From Blastomyces gilchristii SLH14081 (taxonomy: Eukaryota; Ascomycota; Eurotiomycetes; Onygenales; Ajellomycetaceae), in contig NW_003101677.1 in assembly GCF_000003855.2 (NCBI RefSeq), positions 996,392 through 1,060,391 on the forward strand: a stretch of DNA of 64,000 nucleotides, in the 5' to 3' direction. Positions 1-10,881 of this stretch are shown piece after piece. Position 1 is the stretch's first letter. The number at the start of each line of letters is the position of its first letter. The notes under the pieces were generated by a model. It ran no database searches, was not told the origin of the DNA, and saw nothing but the letters and a program-made list of their open reading frames with translations. The translations under genes were made by a program, and so were the position numbers.

Positions 1-1131
1 ACAATGCCTTCCACCAGGGCCAATATCAAGTAGTAGTCGATTTCGATACCTCCTCCTTCTCTCCTGAAAACAAACTCATTACTCGTGTTCTCAAACTGCG
101 CGCCCGAATTGCCCTGGGACAAACTGAAGACGTCATTGCAGATGTCGAGGGCGAAGATGTGCCTGATCTAGTTGCTGTGAAGGTGCTGGCCCAACAAGCA
201 GCGGGGGATGAAGCTGAAGCACTAAAGGGAGTGGAGGAACTAATAGCGAACCACTCGGACAATGCGACTGCTCAGGTCCTTGTAGGAACGGTGCTGCAGG
301 CCCAAGGGAAGAGCGAGGACGCCTTGTCGCTATTGTCGAAGCACCAGGGGAACCTTGAAGCGTGAGTAGATCTCTGTTTCTATCTTGTGACTAGAGACAT
401 TATCTCGTTGTTGTTGTTGCCGAAATGGATGTTTCCCATTTTATATTTTTGGAATATCACTCTAATATCTCGTATCCTACTCTCGCAGCGTCGCCTTAAT
501 TGTCCAAATCCACCTCCAACAAAACCGCACCGACCTCGCCCTGAAGGAAGTCCAGGCCGCTCGACGGTGGGCTCAAGATTCATTACTCGTCAATTTGGCT
601 GAGTCCTGGGTGGGATTGAGAGTGGTATGCTTCAAATTCCCCGCAACGGCATCGATATTTGCTTCTAACTATCACGGGCAAAATATAGGGGGGTGAAAAA
701 TACCAATCCGCATTCTACGTATACGAAGAACTTGCCTCCGTCCCCAATACATCATCGCCCCTTTCAATCGTTGGCCAAGCCGTTTCCGAACTACACTTAG
801 GTCGTCTACCGGAGGCTGAAGTCGCTCTCCAATCAGCACTAGAGAAATACCCTAACGATGTTCAGTTGATTGCAAATTCGATTGTGCTGAGAGTTTTGAG
901 CGGGAAAGATACGACAGAGCTTACTTCGTGAGTAACCCCTTTTAGTGTATTTCACTGCTTGGAAAACGAGCTGCACCTTGCAAAAATGTATCAACTAAGC
1001 TAACCACACCATCTCCTTCCAGATCCCTTGAAAAGGCACAACCAGACCACCCATTCCTCACTGACCTAGCTGAAAAATCTGCGCTTTTTGATGCTGCAGC
1101 ATCAAAATACTCAGCAAAGGTTTCTTCATAG
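1..1131 (+). CDS. SEC28: Coatomer (COPI) epsilon subunit, 5'-truncated by window edge
   Basis: The protein is the epsilon subunit of the COPI vesicle coat, which acts in Golgi-to-ER retrieval. It is an alpha-solenoid of TPR-like helices that supports alpha-COP. The window opens inside exon 1 in frame (N-A-F-H-Q-G-Q-Y-Q), which matches the conserved N-terminal region, so little is missing. Predicted exons are 1-361, 489-624, 689-927 and 1023-1131, and all junctions are GT-AG and phase-consistent. Helix-repeat segments include ALGQTEDVIADVEG, LALKEVQAARRW, YVYEELASVP and LPEAEVALQSALEKYPND. It ends K-V-S-S before TAG. It is transcribed toward the convergent hydrolase gene. The family call rests on the overall repeat pattern and length, since no catalytic motif exists in this family. 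Confidence 0.85.
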
Positions 1132-1626
1132 CCTAACCGTCTTTTCGTTATGTTATTCCCTTTACGTTCGTCTATTTTAGCATCATTCTTGTAGGTAATC
1201 CGCCTCTACATGCTCTCGCTCTTCTTTTTCAGGTTTATAGTTCTGTTTCCATTTCCATTTCTGTTGTTAGCCGTTAGCCGGGTCCATGCTGTTTAAACCA
1301 TAGACGAACAATTTAAGCTTGAACCAAACAAAAGAAGACGAAAATTTGCGTTTCTAATGTCTTGACGATTTGAATAATTGCTTCTGCTACGGGAGATTTG
1401 CTGAGTTTGTATTTTAAGGGCAATGCAAAAGGAAATACGCTAGATTATTACTATAAGCCCCGGAGAACACATCGATTAATACCGGCAGTATTAAAATTAT
1501 TAGGTATGTGGATGTACAGCTCATATCCTATTTATCTGCCTGTTGCCATTGTGCAACTTTAATACTCTGTCATCCTATCCGCTTAATTGGCCGCGCTCCT
1601 ACCACCCATTCAGCAACCTATGGCCA
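1132..1626. other. Convergent intergenic region (3' UTRs)
   Basis: This is the AT-rich spacer between the stop codons of two convergent genes. I see no open frame with coding character and no RNA gene. Confidence 0.6.
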
Positions 1627-3055
1627 TCAAAGTTTCGAGGTCAAAAACGAAGCGTATGCTTTCCCTTGTTCTGTTCCGGATCGATCACCGATCATTAAAT
1701 TTACGATGGGCGCGTCGTGGCATTCATCCTTGCCCACAACGAAAGTCGTGTTCGGAAAAGCGGTCTGGAATTTGGGATCAGGGCGCGTACAATGTTAACT
1801 GACAAACGCTGCAGCAGTGGAGATATCAAGAACAATGGACTCAAAAAAAAAAAAAAAAAAAAAAAAAAAGACGCAATTGCATTTCAGATAAAAACCGGAA
1901 AGGAAGGAGGACTGACCTTGAACTTCCCAACAAACTCCTCGATGGGTGAACGGAATAATTCATCCGAACCAGTTAGAAACAACACATCTCTAACCTTAAG
2001 ATCCTTCCACCAATCTGCTGGTGCCCGGAGCGGCTCCATGTAATTATCCGCTTCCGAATCTGCAACGTAAAACGATGACCATCTCTTCAGGATCGAAGCC
2101 GAAAGTATGTCTTTATTCTTGTTCTCCTCGACGGATGGATAGTCCAGCGAGAAGGAGACCCACGGCGAAATAGGCAAGGCGCCGGCTAGCGGCCCAGAAA
2201 GCTCCAGTGGCTCAATTGCCGTGTGCGGATGGGAAAGGTGGGAGAGAACGCCCAGCGTGAGGTTGCCGCCGGCTGAGTCGCCTGCGATGAAGACGTTTGA
2301 AGGGCTACGGCCGGTTCTGTCAATTATGTAGCGGAGCGCCCCGACAGCCTGCGTAAGTTGGGTCGGGTAGACGGCGTGGGGAGTGAGGGTGTATGTAATG
2401 AAGAAGATGGCAATGTCTTTGCCCGCAGCTTTGAGCTGGTCCAGGATGTCGTTCTGGAGCTGGAAAAACGCAGGGCCAGCGGCGGCTGCAAAACCACCGC
2501 CTATAAATTCAAGGAGAATTGGTTAATATCCTTCGTCTAAAATTAAGGACAAGACAAGGGTTCTCTTTGACGTGTATCTCGGTAATCATACCATGATAGT
2601 AAATCAACACATTCTTCGCATCTTTATTGCCGATCCAATGACCCTGGGCGCCATGATCAAGTGGCACGGTTTGCGGCGTGAACCCGCTCTTTGTCGCGAA
2701 GAGTTCGTATACTTGATTAGTAGAAGGGTTGAGCGCCCTAAAAAAAAAAAAGAACAGTGGTTTGTCAATTGAGAAATATGTGAAGAGCATTATTGTAGGG
2801 GAACGGGTCAATGCGTTTCATGCTCATGGAAAGGCTTGAATTCACTTACTGGTGCTGCCGCGTCGATACTCGATTGAGAGCTGTCTTTATCACTGCATGA
2901 CTGACATGCTTCTTGTAATACTTATGCCCGTGCTGCCCGCGGAATATGCCAGTAATGGCCGCATAGAGGGCGCTTGCAACCAACGAGAGGCTCGCTGAAA
3001 CCAAATCCAGCTTCTCAACGACAGTGAGCTTGGGGGGATAAGTACCGGGACCCAT
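1627..3055 (-). CDS. Alpha/beta hydrolase, HSL/arylacetamide-deacetylase type esterase
   Basis: Predicted exons on the minus strand are 2850-3055, 2592-2737, 1917-2500 and 1627-1764, giving 357 residues. The oxyanion-hole motif HGGGF (residues 117-121) is assembled across an intron. The nucleophile elbow is GDSAGG with Ser193. Asp297 (TGSDELF) and His328 (ECHDAPI) complete a Ser-Asp-His triad. The last exon is needed to supply the histidine; reading on past residue 312 without splicing loses it. A hydrophobic segment near residues 18-38 (LVSASLSLVASALYAAITG) suggests an N-terminal membrane anchor, as in steryl-acetyl or monoterpene-type esterases. The substrate cannot be told from sequence. 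The final intron (1765-1916) holds a tract of about 26 T on the coding strand. An ATG 17 nt further upstream (3072) is in another frame, so I use 3055. Confidence 0.85.
1842..1869. repeat. Poly(A)/poly(T) tract inside hydrolase intron
   Basis: This is an uninterrupted run of A on the + strand (T on the coding strand) in the last intron of the hydrolase gene, upstream of the predicted acceptor. Such a run may act as an exceptionally long polypyrimidine tract. Its length is probably variable between isolates. Confidence 0.8.
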
Positions 3056-3935
3056 GATAATCTGAGAGGCAAAGATGAACGGATTGTTAAATAAAACTTA
3101 AGTCAATATTGAAGGAGACAGCTCTCTCAGTCGAATATCGATAAACTGTCTGCCGTCGCTATCCCTCGAGGGTTCTCGTCGGTCCGTAAATGTCCTGCAC
3201 TCTGTGGCACGAGTCTCACAAATGGCAAGAGATAGAAGAAGAAACAAAGCAAGTCGGATTTCAAGCTCTCAAGCTATCGGTTCTAGCTAAAACAAGCTCC
3301 GGCCAGAGCACGCAGGATCGCAACCTAGGAGGAGAGAAGAACGAAATATGAAGGAATTAAGGGCCAATTGCTGGTGTCCGTCCCCGCTTTCTATCATCCA
3401 TATCGTCAGGATCTTATATTCTCGGGTAAACAATATCTGGAGTGTCAAGCCAAGCCCATGAACCCCCGCAGTTTGGTGAACGGGCCGCCATTATTATATT
3501 GTAGCAGCAGCAACAGCAGCCTCCGCAGAGCTGGTCCCTCGGCTGTGAATTCGAGCTACTCCGCAGAGCCGCGGTGGATGTTTTTTAAGGTTGAGATTGG
3601 GTTAGGTTAACTAGTTATTAGATGGATCTAGTCCCGGTTAGTGAGAGCCAGGCTAAATTACGTCATCCTGACTTGGCCCTTTGCACGGATAGCAAGCAAG
3701 CAGCAAAAATATAAGCGTGCCCTTCAAACAATCCTAGAAGCGAGTCAGGATATAACATGATGATTTATGTTTAGTCTCATTTTTAGCTTGTATTAGCTAG
3801 CAGAATATAGGTGGTTTTCATATAGCTCAGGATACAACAGGGGGGGATATTGGATAAAGACGTTGCGGAGATACAATAAATATGAAGGAAAAAAGAACAA
3901 AATGGAAGATCCTGTGGACAAAGAAACTATGCGTT
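3056..3935. other. Intergenic: hydrolase promoter / PMI 3' region
   Basis: This is the upstream region of the hydrolase and the 3' flank of the isomerase gene. It contains GCAGCAGCAACAGCAGC (about 3503-3519) and a purine-rich stretch. The 80-codon frame inside it has no family resemblance, and I see no gene. Confidence 0.55.
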
Positions 3936-5586
3936 TCACCTCCCATTGACAATATCTTCAGAACGGTCGAGTTCGCAAAAAGCCTTGAAAGTAGTGAAGG
4001 GCACCTCGTCTCCCTCTGCTACCGTGCTCTCGATCACACACTCAGCATTCGCCCCAACGAAAAAGACGTAACCCTCCTTGACTTCCTCTATCTTGGCTGA
4101 CCCTACGCTTATCTTTCCTTGGCCACTAGTGCAGATGAGGACGCTGGGTCCATTGATAGTTTCGAAGGTCGCCTTAGCACCGCGGCGTTTCAGGTCTGTC
4201 TTAACAACGGCGAACTCTTCGATGGGCGGGTTATATAGTAACGATGTCGAATTGCTTGAGTATGCAATTGTATTCATGGTCATATAGGGGTATTCGGTGG
4301 GTTCCATCTTCTGCTCCTCAATGGGTGCGTAGTTGTAGGTGAGCATGTCGGTTAGGGTGGAGACATCTTTAAACTTGGGTGTAAATCCAGCTCGAACGAC
4401 GTTGTCAGATGAAGCCATGCACTCCATGATGTCTCCTGAAATGTATGCATGGATATCGTCTGCCTTGAGAAACATCGCTTCGCCTGGAGATAATTTGACG
4501 AAATTGAGGAAGAAAAAGACGAACAGTCCAATGTCGTTGGGGAACTGTTCATTTAAGCGGGTTACTACGACTGCCAGTTCATCTGGGTTCGAAGGATTGG
4601 TTGAGGGTGTGGACTCTGACGTGGCGAATGTGGCTGGAGAGGCTTTGGCGGCCGAAATAAGTTTCTCTGCAGCAGCGGAGATGGCACCTGGTGTAGATGT
4701 CATTAACTTTGTGAAAACGGTCTTAAGAGCAGCTCTGTTCCTTTCTGTGGCACTGGGATCTACAGATAGTTCTTGTCCACGCACTGCATTTTCGAATGCC
4801 TCAGCAGCCTCCGACCCGACGAGCTCTCTGAGGGGTTCTAAAACACGAAGGAAATGAACAATTTCAGTCAAGGGACGGAAGCCACAGAGGCCCTCAAAGG
4901 GGGTGATGGCAATCGTCATCTCCGGCTTATGATTATCATCTGATAAAGACTATTAATCAATATTACTGGTTTTATGTTATTCATATGAGTTACTAACCAG
5001 GGTAGTTTCTCGGATCTTTTTCGTGAAGCACCGCTGCCAGCTTTTTGTTTGGGTGTGCTTGGATTGAGAGAGCTTTCCGGATAGAAAGAACCTTGAAGAG
5101 GAAAGGTAATTGCACTCCATATCGCCTACTGACTTCTTGTGACATCAACTCCTGGTTGTCCTGCACCAGGTCCAGCAAGGTCCTTTGGGTTTCAAATTCT
5201 TTGGAAGGTAGCGAAGGATGAGTGCCCATCCAGAGCTAGGGAGGTAAAACTATCAGTTGGTCTGACAACTCAAGTACTAAGAGACCAGATCAGAACCACA
5301 GTACCTCTGCATATGGCCTTTCATTCTGAATAGAAAGATCGCTTGCGGGAGTCGCCGCAGCATATCTTGCCGCAGCAGATTCCTGGCCAATCTTCCCTAA
5401 ATGGATATTAGCAACGTAAGCGGCAGAATTGAATACAGAGTGGTGAAGACAAAGAGCTCATAAGTACCCCAATCATAACTATTAACACCTAGTTAATGGC
5501 AAATAATGTCAGTAATTGGCAATACCTGAGGGCAGAAAGTCGATATCAAACTCACCGCACTGCAACCGGAAGAGGGGCACCTGCAT
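3936..5586 (-). CDS. Mannose-6-phosphate isomerase (PMI, type I)
   Basis: The enzyme interconverts fructose-6-phosphate and mannose-6-phosphate in the cytosol, feeding GDP-mannose for glycosylation and cell-wall mannan. There are five exons: 5556-5586, 5468-5488 (a 21-nt micro-exon), 5305-5396, 4998-5235 and 3936-4939. Together they give 461 residues, normal for fungal type I PMI. The zinc-site residues of the family are all visible: Gln107 and His109 in SIQAHPNK, Glu134 in NHKPEM, and His291 in [11 protein letters not shown]. The start [19 protein letters not shown] is the typical N-terminus and begins in a 31-nt first exon. The gene is divergent from the SGF29-containing locus, with only about 320 bp to the first upstream ATG on the + strand. 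It is the orthologue class of yeast PMI40 / Aspergillus manA. Confidence 0.95.
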
Positions 5587-5905
5587 ATTGAAGAAATGAA
5601 AGTGACAGAGTTGCGCTTGCTGTGAAGAGAGGTCGACTGCGATTCAATAGATTATAAAGTGCAAGCGGGAGTAGGACAGCGGTGCCGTCGTTCTTCTATT
5701 TATTCTGAGTGTCTTCAACAAACAATGTTGCTCTTCATTCCAACTCCAGCTCAGAATCCAGTGACGTGGTTTGACTCCACCCGTTGCGTCCACTAGTACA
5801 CCATACCAGTGATCCCGTGATCCCGTCCCCAGCTTACCTAACTGGCGCTACCCCAGCGTCCCGTGACCGCGGCAAGCCCTAACCTTGGGACAAACTTTTC
5901 CGACG

Positions 5906-8123
5906 ATGTCCAATCAAAGCTACCAGCCGCCGAATAAGGCTGATGACATGCCTGCACCCAACCGCTGTTCACTCCAAGCCATCAGTTCCACGGTTCCCTA
6001 TGTCTCGTTGGCGGTAGGAGACGATCAGCCTGCCGCGCCACTCCACCAGCCGATATCAGCTACCCCAGCGACTCCAGCAGCGTTAATTTTGCCGGCGGAA
6101 TCACTTCGGATACATACCCCGGACTGTGGAGTTCCAGATCGCAAGAACGGCCAGCTCAGCCAAGAACCTTGCAGCTCTGGCATTGACATAAGCTCAAACT
6201 CATCTTTGTCTGCCTCTGCGCGATATACCGCGACACACCTTCAGTCGGTAGTACGCACACGCAGGCAAACCGAGGGCAGTTTCGAATTCCAAGTATTATC
6301 TGGTTCGGAGTGGGAAGCTGTTGATATTGCCAAAGTAAGAAAGGCTAAAGAAGAACAGGCCGCAGCAAAGAAGGCCGAAGCTCAAAAGCGCAAGGAGAAA
6401 AGGGGGAAAGCCCTTCAGTTGAAGTCCGAACGTGAAGAGCGCAGCATGTCCCGAAACAGACCAAGAGGCCCTCCCACCAGGGACAACGGCGCGGCTGCCA
6501 ATGAGGAAATCGAAATGTGGAATCGAATCCGTCAAGACATACACAAGGCCGCGGAGAAAAACGAGAAACAAAGGATCCCAGGGTTCCAACTCGCCGCGCT
6601 CAGGGATAAAATCGCAAAAGCTGGCCGAAGTGAGTGCATAACTTACCCTTCTTATTTTATTTTATTTTATTATTTCTGTATCGGCATGTCTGGGTTAGGA
6701 TTCTTGCTATTGTTACTCAGCCATCTTTATACCAAATGGATTTACTCTTTGCCCAGAATCAGAATGGGTCTTTGGTTACAATTTCTTCCCCGAATCCCTT
6801 GAATATGCTTCTCTACACTATCACATATATATCTTCTGTGTTATCTCTCAGTTCCTCGAAAACAGATGGCACCTTGGATCAAACCAAGGAACGATATTAT
6901 TTTATCACTCAGCCATCATATGTATGAACGAAGCCATCCTGGACTCCTAGACGTACACCCTTTAAGGAAGTTTCCCCATCCATCTCCATTTGGATCACGA
7001 GAAGCCCTTCTTGCTAGCCTTATTCTCTCCACCGTGTGTCCTTGCTTCAAGTTTTAGGATTCGACTGTTTGAGTTGCGCCTGTGGTTCGGCTTGTACCCT
7101 GTTCCCAGGCTGTCAGAACTATTGATTTACCGTTCGGTCCTTTAGCTGTGTTCCCTTTTTAGTACAGTTGTCTACTCTGTTCTCCCTGCATCATCAATCC
7201 AGTAGCTAGTTTCAGACTGCATGGGCGGAACCCACTCCGGAACGAGTTTTAATATTTGCTAATGACGCGGTTTTCAGAGGCAACACCAGCGGAGCTTGAG
7301 CAGATGGAAAACTACGAGCGTATAATCAACAAGCACAGTGAAGAGGAACGCGCTATCTTACGTGATGAGCCAGCAGACGTCATTAAAAACCTCGAGATAC
7401 TAATCGCTCTACGCTCAGCGTCCGAAGCTGACCCCCAGACGCGGGCCGGTTCCTCTGGCAAGCCACGGAAACGGAAGACAGAAGCTGAAACCCCAGCTTC
7501 CGATTCTCCTACTACGGGGATAGCCGATAAATTAAATCGGCTCAAAAACAGTACCCATAGAAGCGCAAGCGTGTCAAGCAGCCAAGCCCGTGAAGCAGTT
7601 TCTGTCAAGAGTGAGGATGGAGGTGAAGGCACGAAAGGTACCGCGGCAGAGAAAAGTGGGCATCTGTTTGTTGGAGCAGAAGTTGTTTTCAAACACAATA
7701 AGAAACAACAGGGGGTGGAGGGAGAAGGTATACAGTGCATCATCAAGAGCATAGCGGGGGAGGGTCATAAGAAGCGGTAAGTCCACGTAGAAGGTTCCCA
7801 GCACAACTGAATTTTCTTTTAGCATTGACAACCATCCCAGTTACGATGTCCAAGATCCCGAGCCCAGTGAAAATGGCGAGGAGGGCGCAGTCTACAAAAC
7901 CACTGCAGCTTCATTAATTCCCATTCCCCAAGTCGGCGCTTCCCTGCCATTATTTTCTGTTGGAAAACAAGTCCTCGCTAGATATCCCGATACCACTACG
8001 TTTTACCGTGCGGAGGTTATGGGTTCCAAGAAGGACGTGTATCGGTTGAAGTTTGAGGGGGAGGAAGATGACAAGGAGATGGATGTCGACCGCCGTTTTG
8101 TGCTCGACATCCCGGGGAAATAA
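5906..8123 (+). CDS. SGF29: SAGA-associated factor 29 (tandem Tudor), with possible N-terminal extension
   Basis: SGF29 reads H3K4me2/3 for the SAGA complex through a C-terminal tandem Tudor domain. Exons are (5906 or 6446)-6629, 7278-7776 and 7841-8123. From ATG 6446 (MSRNRPRGPPTRDN) the product is 321 residues, which fits the family. From ATG 5906 it would be 501 residues. The helical N-terminal part (MWNRIRQDIHKAAEKNEKQ; AALRDKIAKAGR) continues across a 648-nt intron into LEQMENYERIINKHSEEE and NLEILIALRSASEA. Tudor 1 starts near VGAEVVFKHNKK and includes KKRYDVQDPEP. Tudor 2 contains VLARYPDTTTFYRAEV, with the aromatic residues that form the methyl-lysine pocket in this family. The 5906-6445 segment is open and coding-like, ending in an Ala/Lys/Glu-rich helix, but is not part of known SGF29. 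It may be an extended isoform or a fused upstream gene. Confidence 0.88.
6630..7277 (+). other. Long intron of SGF29
   Basis: The intron begins GTGAGT and ends TTTTCAG. At 648 nt it is several times longer than the other introns here. It contains a TTTTA-rich stretch (about 6654-6670). I looked for an intermediate exon and saw none needed to keep the protein continuous. Confidence 0.7.
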
Positions 8124-8849
8124 TTGGGTTGGTCTTATTACTCCGATATGAAAACGGCCGCTCGGTAATTGGTACTCTATCTGATATGTATATTTGTAGT
8201 ACGTGGACGCGTACGTACGGTTTACCTTGGGCGGTGGCGGTTATTTGGTTCTTTCTTACATTTCCAACTTTTTATCGTCTACAGGGATTTTGGATTTTGC
8301 TCTGCTACGATCTCATTTTGAGCTTGGTGTTCTGGACAGGTGTTGGATACTGGGATTGGACCAGCATTTTGTTGTGGCCCTTGGATATTATTAATATTGG
8401 GATATTTAATTAGCGGTTTTAGCAACTACATGATAGGAATGGATGTGTCGAAAAGTAGTAATAGTTAATAATATCGAAACTGCACAATTCCACTCTCAGC
8501 AAGCTATATTACGATTGGCTTGATTATCGCCTAGAAATTGTTTTGGCAGCAATCACAGTGTTGTTTATCCCATAATGTCAGATAGTGACGTTCCTCCAGC
8601 TCGGCGTGGCGCGATTGCCGAAGGAAGCGACATCGCCGGCCTTACCGCTGACTCAGCCGGACCGAGGCTCAGTCATGACTTACAAATAGAAATCAGAAAG
8701 TCCATATGACGGCTCAAAATATTTGTGTTCACTCCTATCTCATGGTATCGCCATAAATCCTCTGAATATTATAGCCGTTGTTGTATTTGGCATGGTAATA
8801 CAAAAGTTACCCTGCACTGCCGACATTTTTATTGAATGTAACTTCCAAA
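8124..8849. promoter_or_regulatory. GTP cyclohydrolase II upstream region with TGACTCA site
   Basis: This is the intergenic stretch between SGF29 and the riboflavin gene. It holds a perfect TGACTCA (8649-8655), the consensus bound by Gcn4/CpcA- and AP-1-like bZIP factors, about 195 bp before the ATG, with a TGACT half-site nearby (about 8675). Regulation of the gene through this site is an inference only. Confidence 0.35.
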
Positions 8850-10206
8850 ATGCCTGATTTTCCCTCTCACGCTTCCGCATACCTCTCACCCCGACCCCTC
8901 CATCCAAAACACCCAGCGATCACCGAATACTCACTTACCGGAGGTTTGAGTAATGCCCCTACATCGTCTCCCTCTTCGCAGACTCGCACTCAGTCCCCTG
9001 GCGGCAGTAGCCACCACACGCACGACTACCTAGAAGCGGGCAGCCAAGCGCCAACCCCCGCTCTCTCACACTCCATTATCTCTCCCTCCTTCACCCCTCC
9101 GTCTACCCCTCACAGCCTCGAAAATGCACACCTACCGGTTAAACCGGCGTCATCGACGACGGAGTGCAGAGATCGCTTGATCAATGCCAAACCGCCCAAA
9201 TTGCTTCCACGGCTACCCAAGGTCGAATGTATTGTTCGTGCCCGCATCCCGACGACGACGGGTGCGGAAATGTTCCTGCATCTCTATCACAATGATGCGG
9301 ATAATAAGGAGCATTTGGCTATTGTGTTTGGGAACTCAATTCGGAGCCGGAGTTTGGATAGGGTGCGGCCCGGGGAAACTGAGATGGATCGCATGATTCG
9401 CGGGGCGTATATGGGGAGGTTGTATCCTGGGAGACAGGATAGCCGGTTTGATGAAGGAATGGGCGTTGGGATAAACGTGCAGAGGGAGCCTTCAGCTGGT
9501 GGTGCGGATTCCGCGAAAGAGGTGGTGAGTGGTGTGGTGCAGAGGAATGAAATGGCAGGGCAAAGGGAGCAGGTACCGGCACAAGCTCCTCTCGTCAGGA
9601 TACATTCAGAATGTTACACGGGCGAAACTGCCTGGTCGGCGCGGTGCGATTGTGGAGAACAATTAGACGAAGCAGCAAGATTAATGTCGGAAACGACTGC
9701 ATCACAAGAGCAAAGCCCTGGCGGCGTTATTATATACCTACGCCAAGAGGGCCGTGGCATTGGTCTGAGCGAGAAACTGAAGGCGTACAACTTGCAAGAT
9801 CTAGGGAACGATACGGTCGAGGCCAATCTTATACTTCGGCATCCTGCGGATGCTCGCAGCTATGGTTTGGCGACTGCCATGCTTGTGGATCTGGGGCTGG
9901 GAGTTGACTCGGCGAACAATAGCGGGATCCGGCTGTTAACGAATAACCCAGATAAAGTCATGGCTGTCGAAGGCCCCAATCGTGAGGTGATCGTGAAGGA
10001 GAGAGTACCCATGATCCCGCTAGCATGGCGGTCAGGTGGGCAGAAGGGGATCCGGAGTACGGAGATTGAGGACTATCTAAGAACCAAAGTGAGTGATATC
10101 ATGTCCCCTTTCCTCTCCTCCTTATAGTTTTCTTTCCTTGTTCTTTCACAGCTAACGATTATTCTCCCATGTTCAGATCGGGAAAATGGGGCATATGCTT
10201 GAGTAG
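8850..10206 (+). CDS. RIB1: GTP cyclohydrolase II
   Basis: This enzyme carries out the first committed step of riboflavin synthesis, converting GTP to 2,5-diamino-6-ribosylamino-4(3H)-pyrimidinone 5'-phosphate, formate and pyrophosphate. Two exons (8850-10088, 10177-10206) give 422 residues; the second encodes only IGKMGHMLE. The zinc site is Cys255-x10-Cys266-x-Cys268 within [18 protein letters not shown]. The catalytic stretch [14 protein letters not shown] and the C-terminal [12 protein letters not shown] are intact. As in fungal enzymes, a Ser/Pro/Thr-rich extension of about 110 residues precedes the catalytic domain. A low-complexity insert (residues about 205-245) lies before the zinc site. 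An in-frame ATG six codons upstream (8832) is the alternative start. No DHBP synthase domain is fused. Confidence 0.95.
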
Positions 10207-10881
10207 CCCTTTGTACATCGTTTTGATGGAGGATCCACTTCCAGTCCTCAAAGAGTTTTTTTATACCATAGAATTATCCCTATGCTCATCTTTCCTGTTC
10301 CATTATTATCTGAAAATTTTCCTCAGTCTTAGTTTCCTTGAATGATTTTCTTCCCCCGAATTATGAATGTCATGGACATAATACGATATGATACTTCTAT
10401 GTCCACTGAACACTTATGAGGTTTGTTTGTTCAATTGCTTCTTTTTATTTCGTGTTTCATGTGGATTCTCATGTATTTTTCTTATGTGTTCATCTTTTAA
10501 GCACAGTTCCTAAATTTGCCGTCTTGTACAGTACATGTACTTTGATGTTGTCTCAGTTTCTAACATATAGATATTATTTTGTGAATATATTCATTTGTCT
10601 ATATTTATTGAGTACACGTGAGAGGCTACAAGTGATGGGAAGCTGCATTTCCTATGATTCTTTACCTTCTACCATGCTTTGAAATATCTGATGTGTTTCT
10701 GCTCTCTACATACACTAGGATTCATTTTACACGCACACCTAGCTTCATTGTGGCCCCAACCTGGAATCGATCGAAAAATGATCCATCACAGTAAAATTTC
10801 GTTGCACTTGATTCTAAGTTTCTAAAACTTCATATATCTTCACTAACTCGGCCTCAAGTCCATTCCCAGAATTTTTTTAGT
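10207..10881. other. Convergent 3' intergenic region
   Basis: This is the T-rich spacer between the riboflavin gene and the convergent methyltransferase. It is consistent with two 3' UTRs. The 88-codon frame in it is T-rich and has no recognisable features. Confidence 0.6.

Noticed and set aside
1771..1860. Extra small exon in the last hydrolase intron
   Set aside because: It would need a 39-nt intron and adds residues not seen in the family. A single intron 1765-1916 gives the conserved His-containing end.
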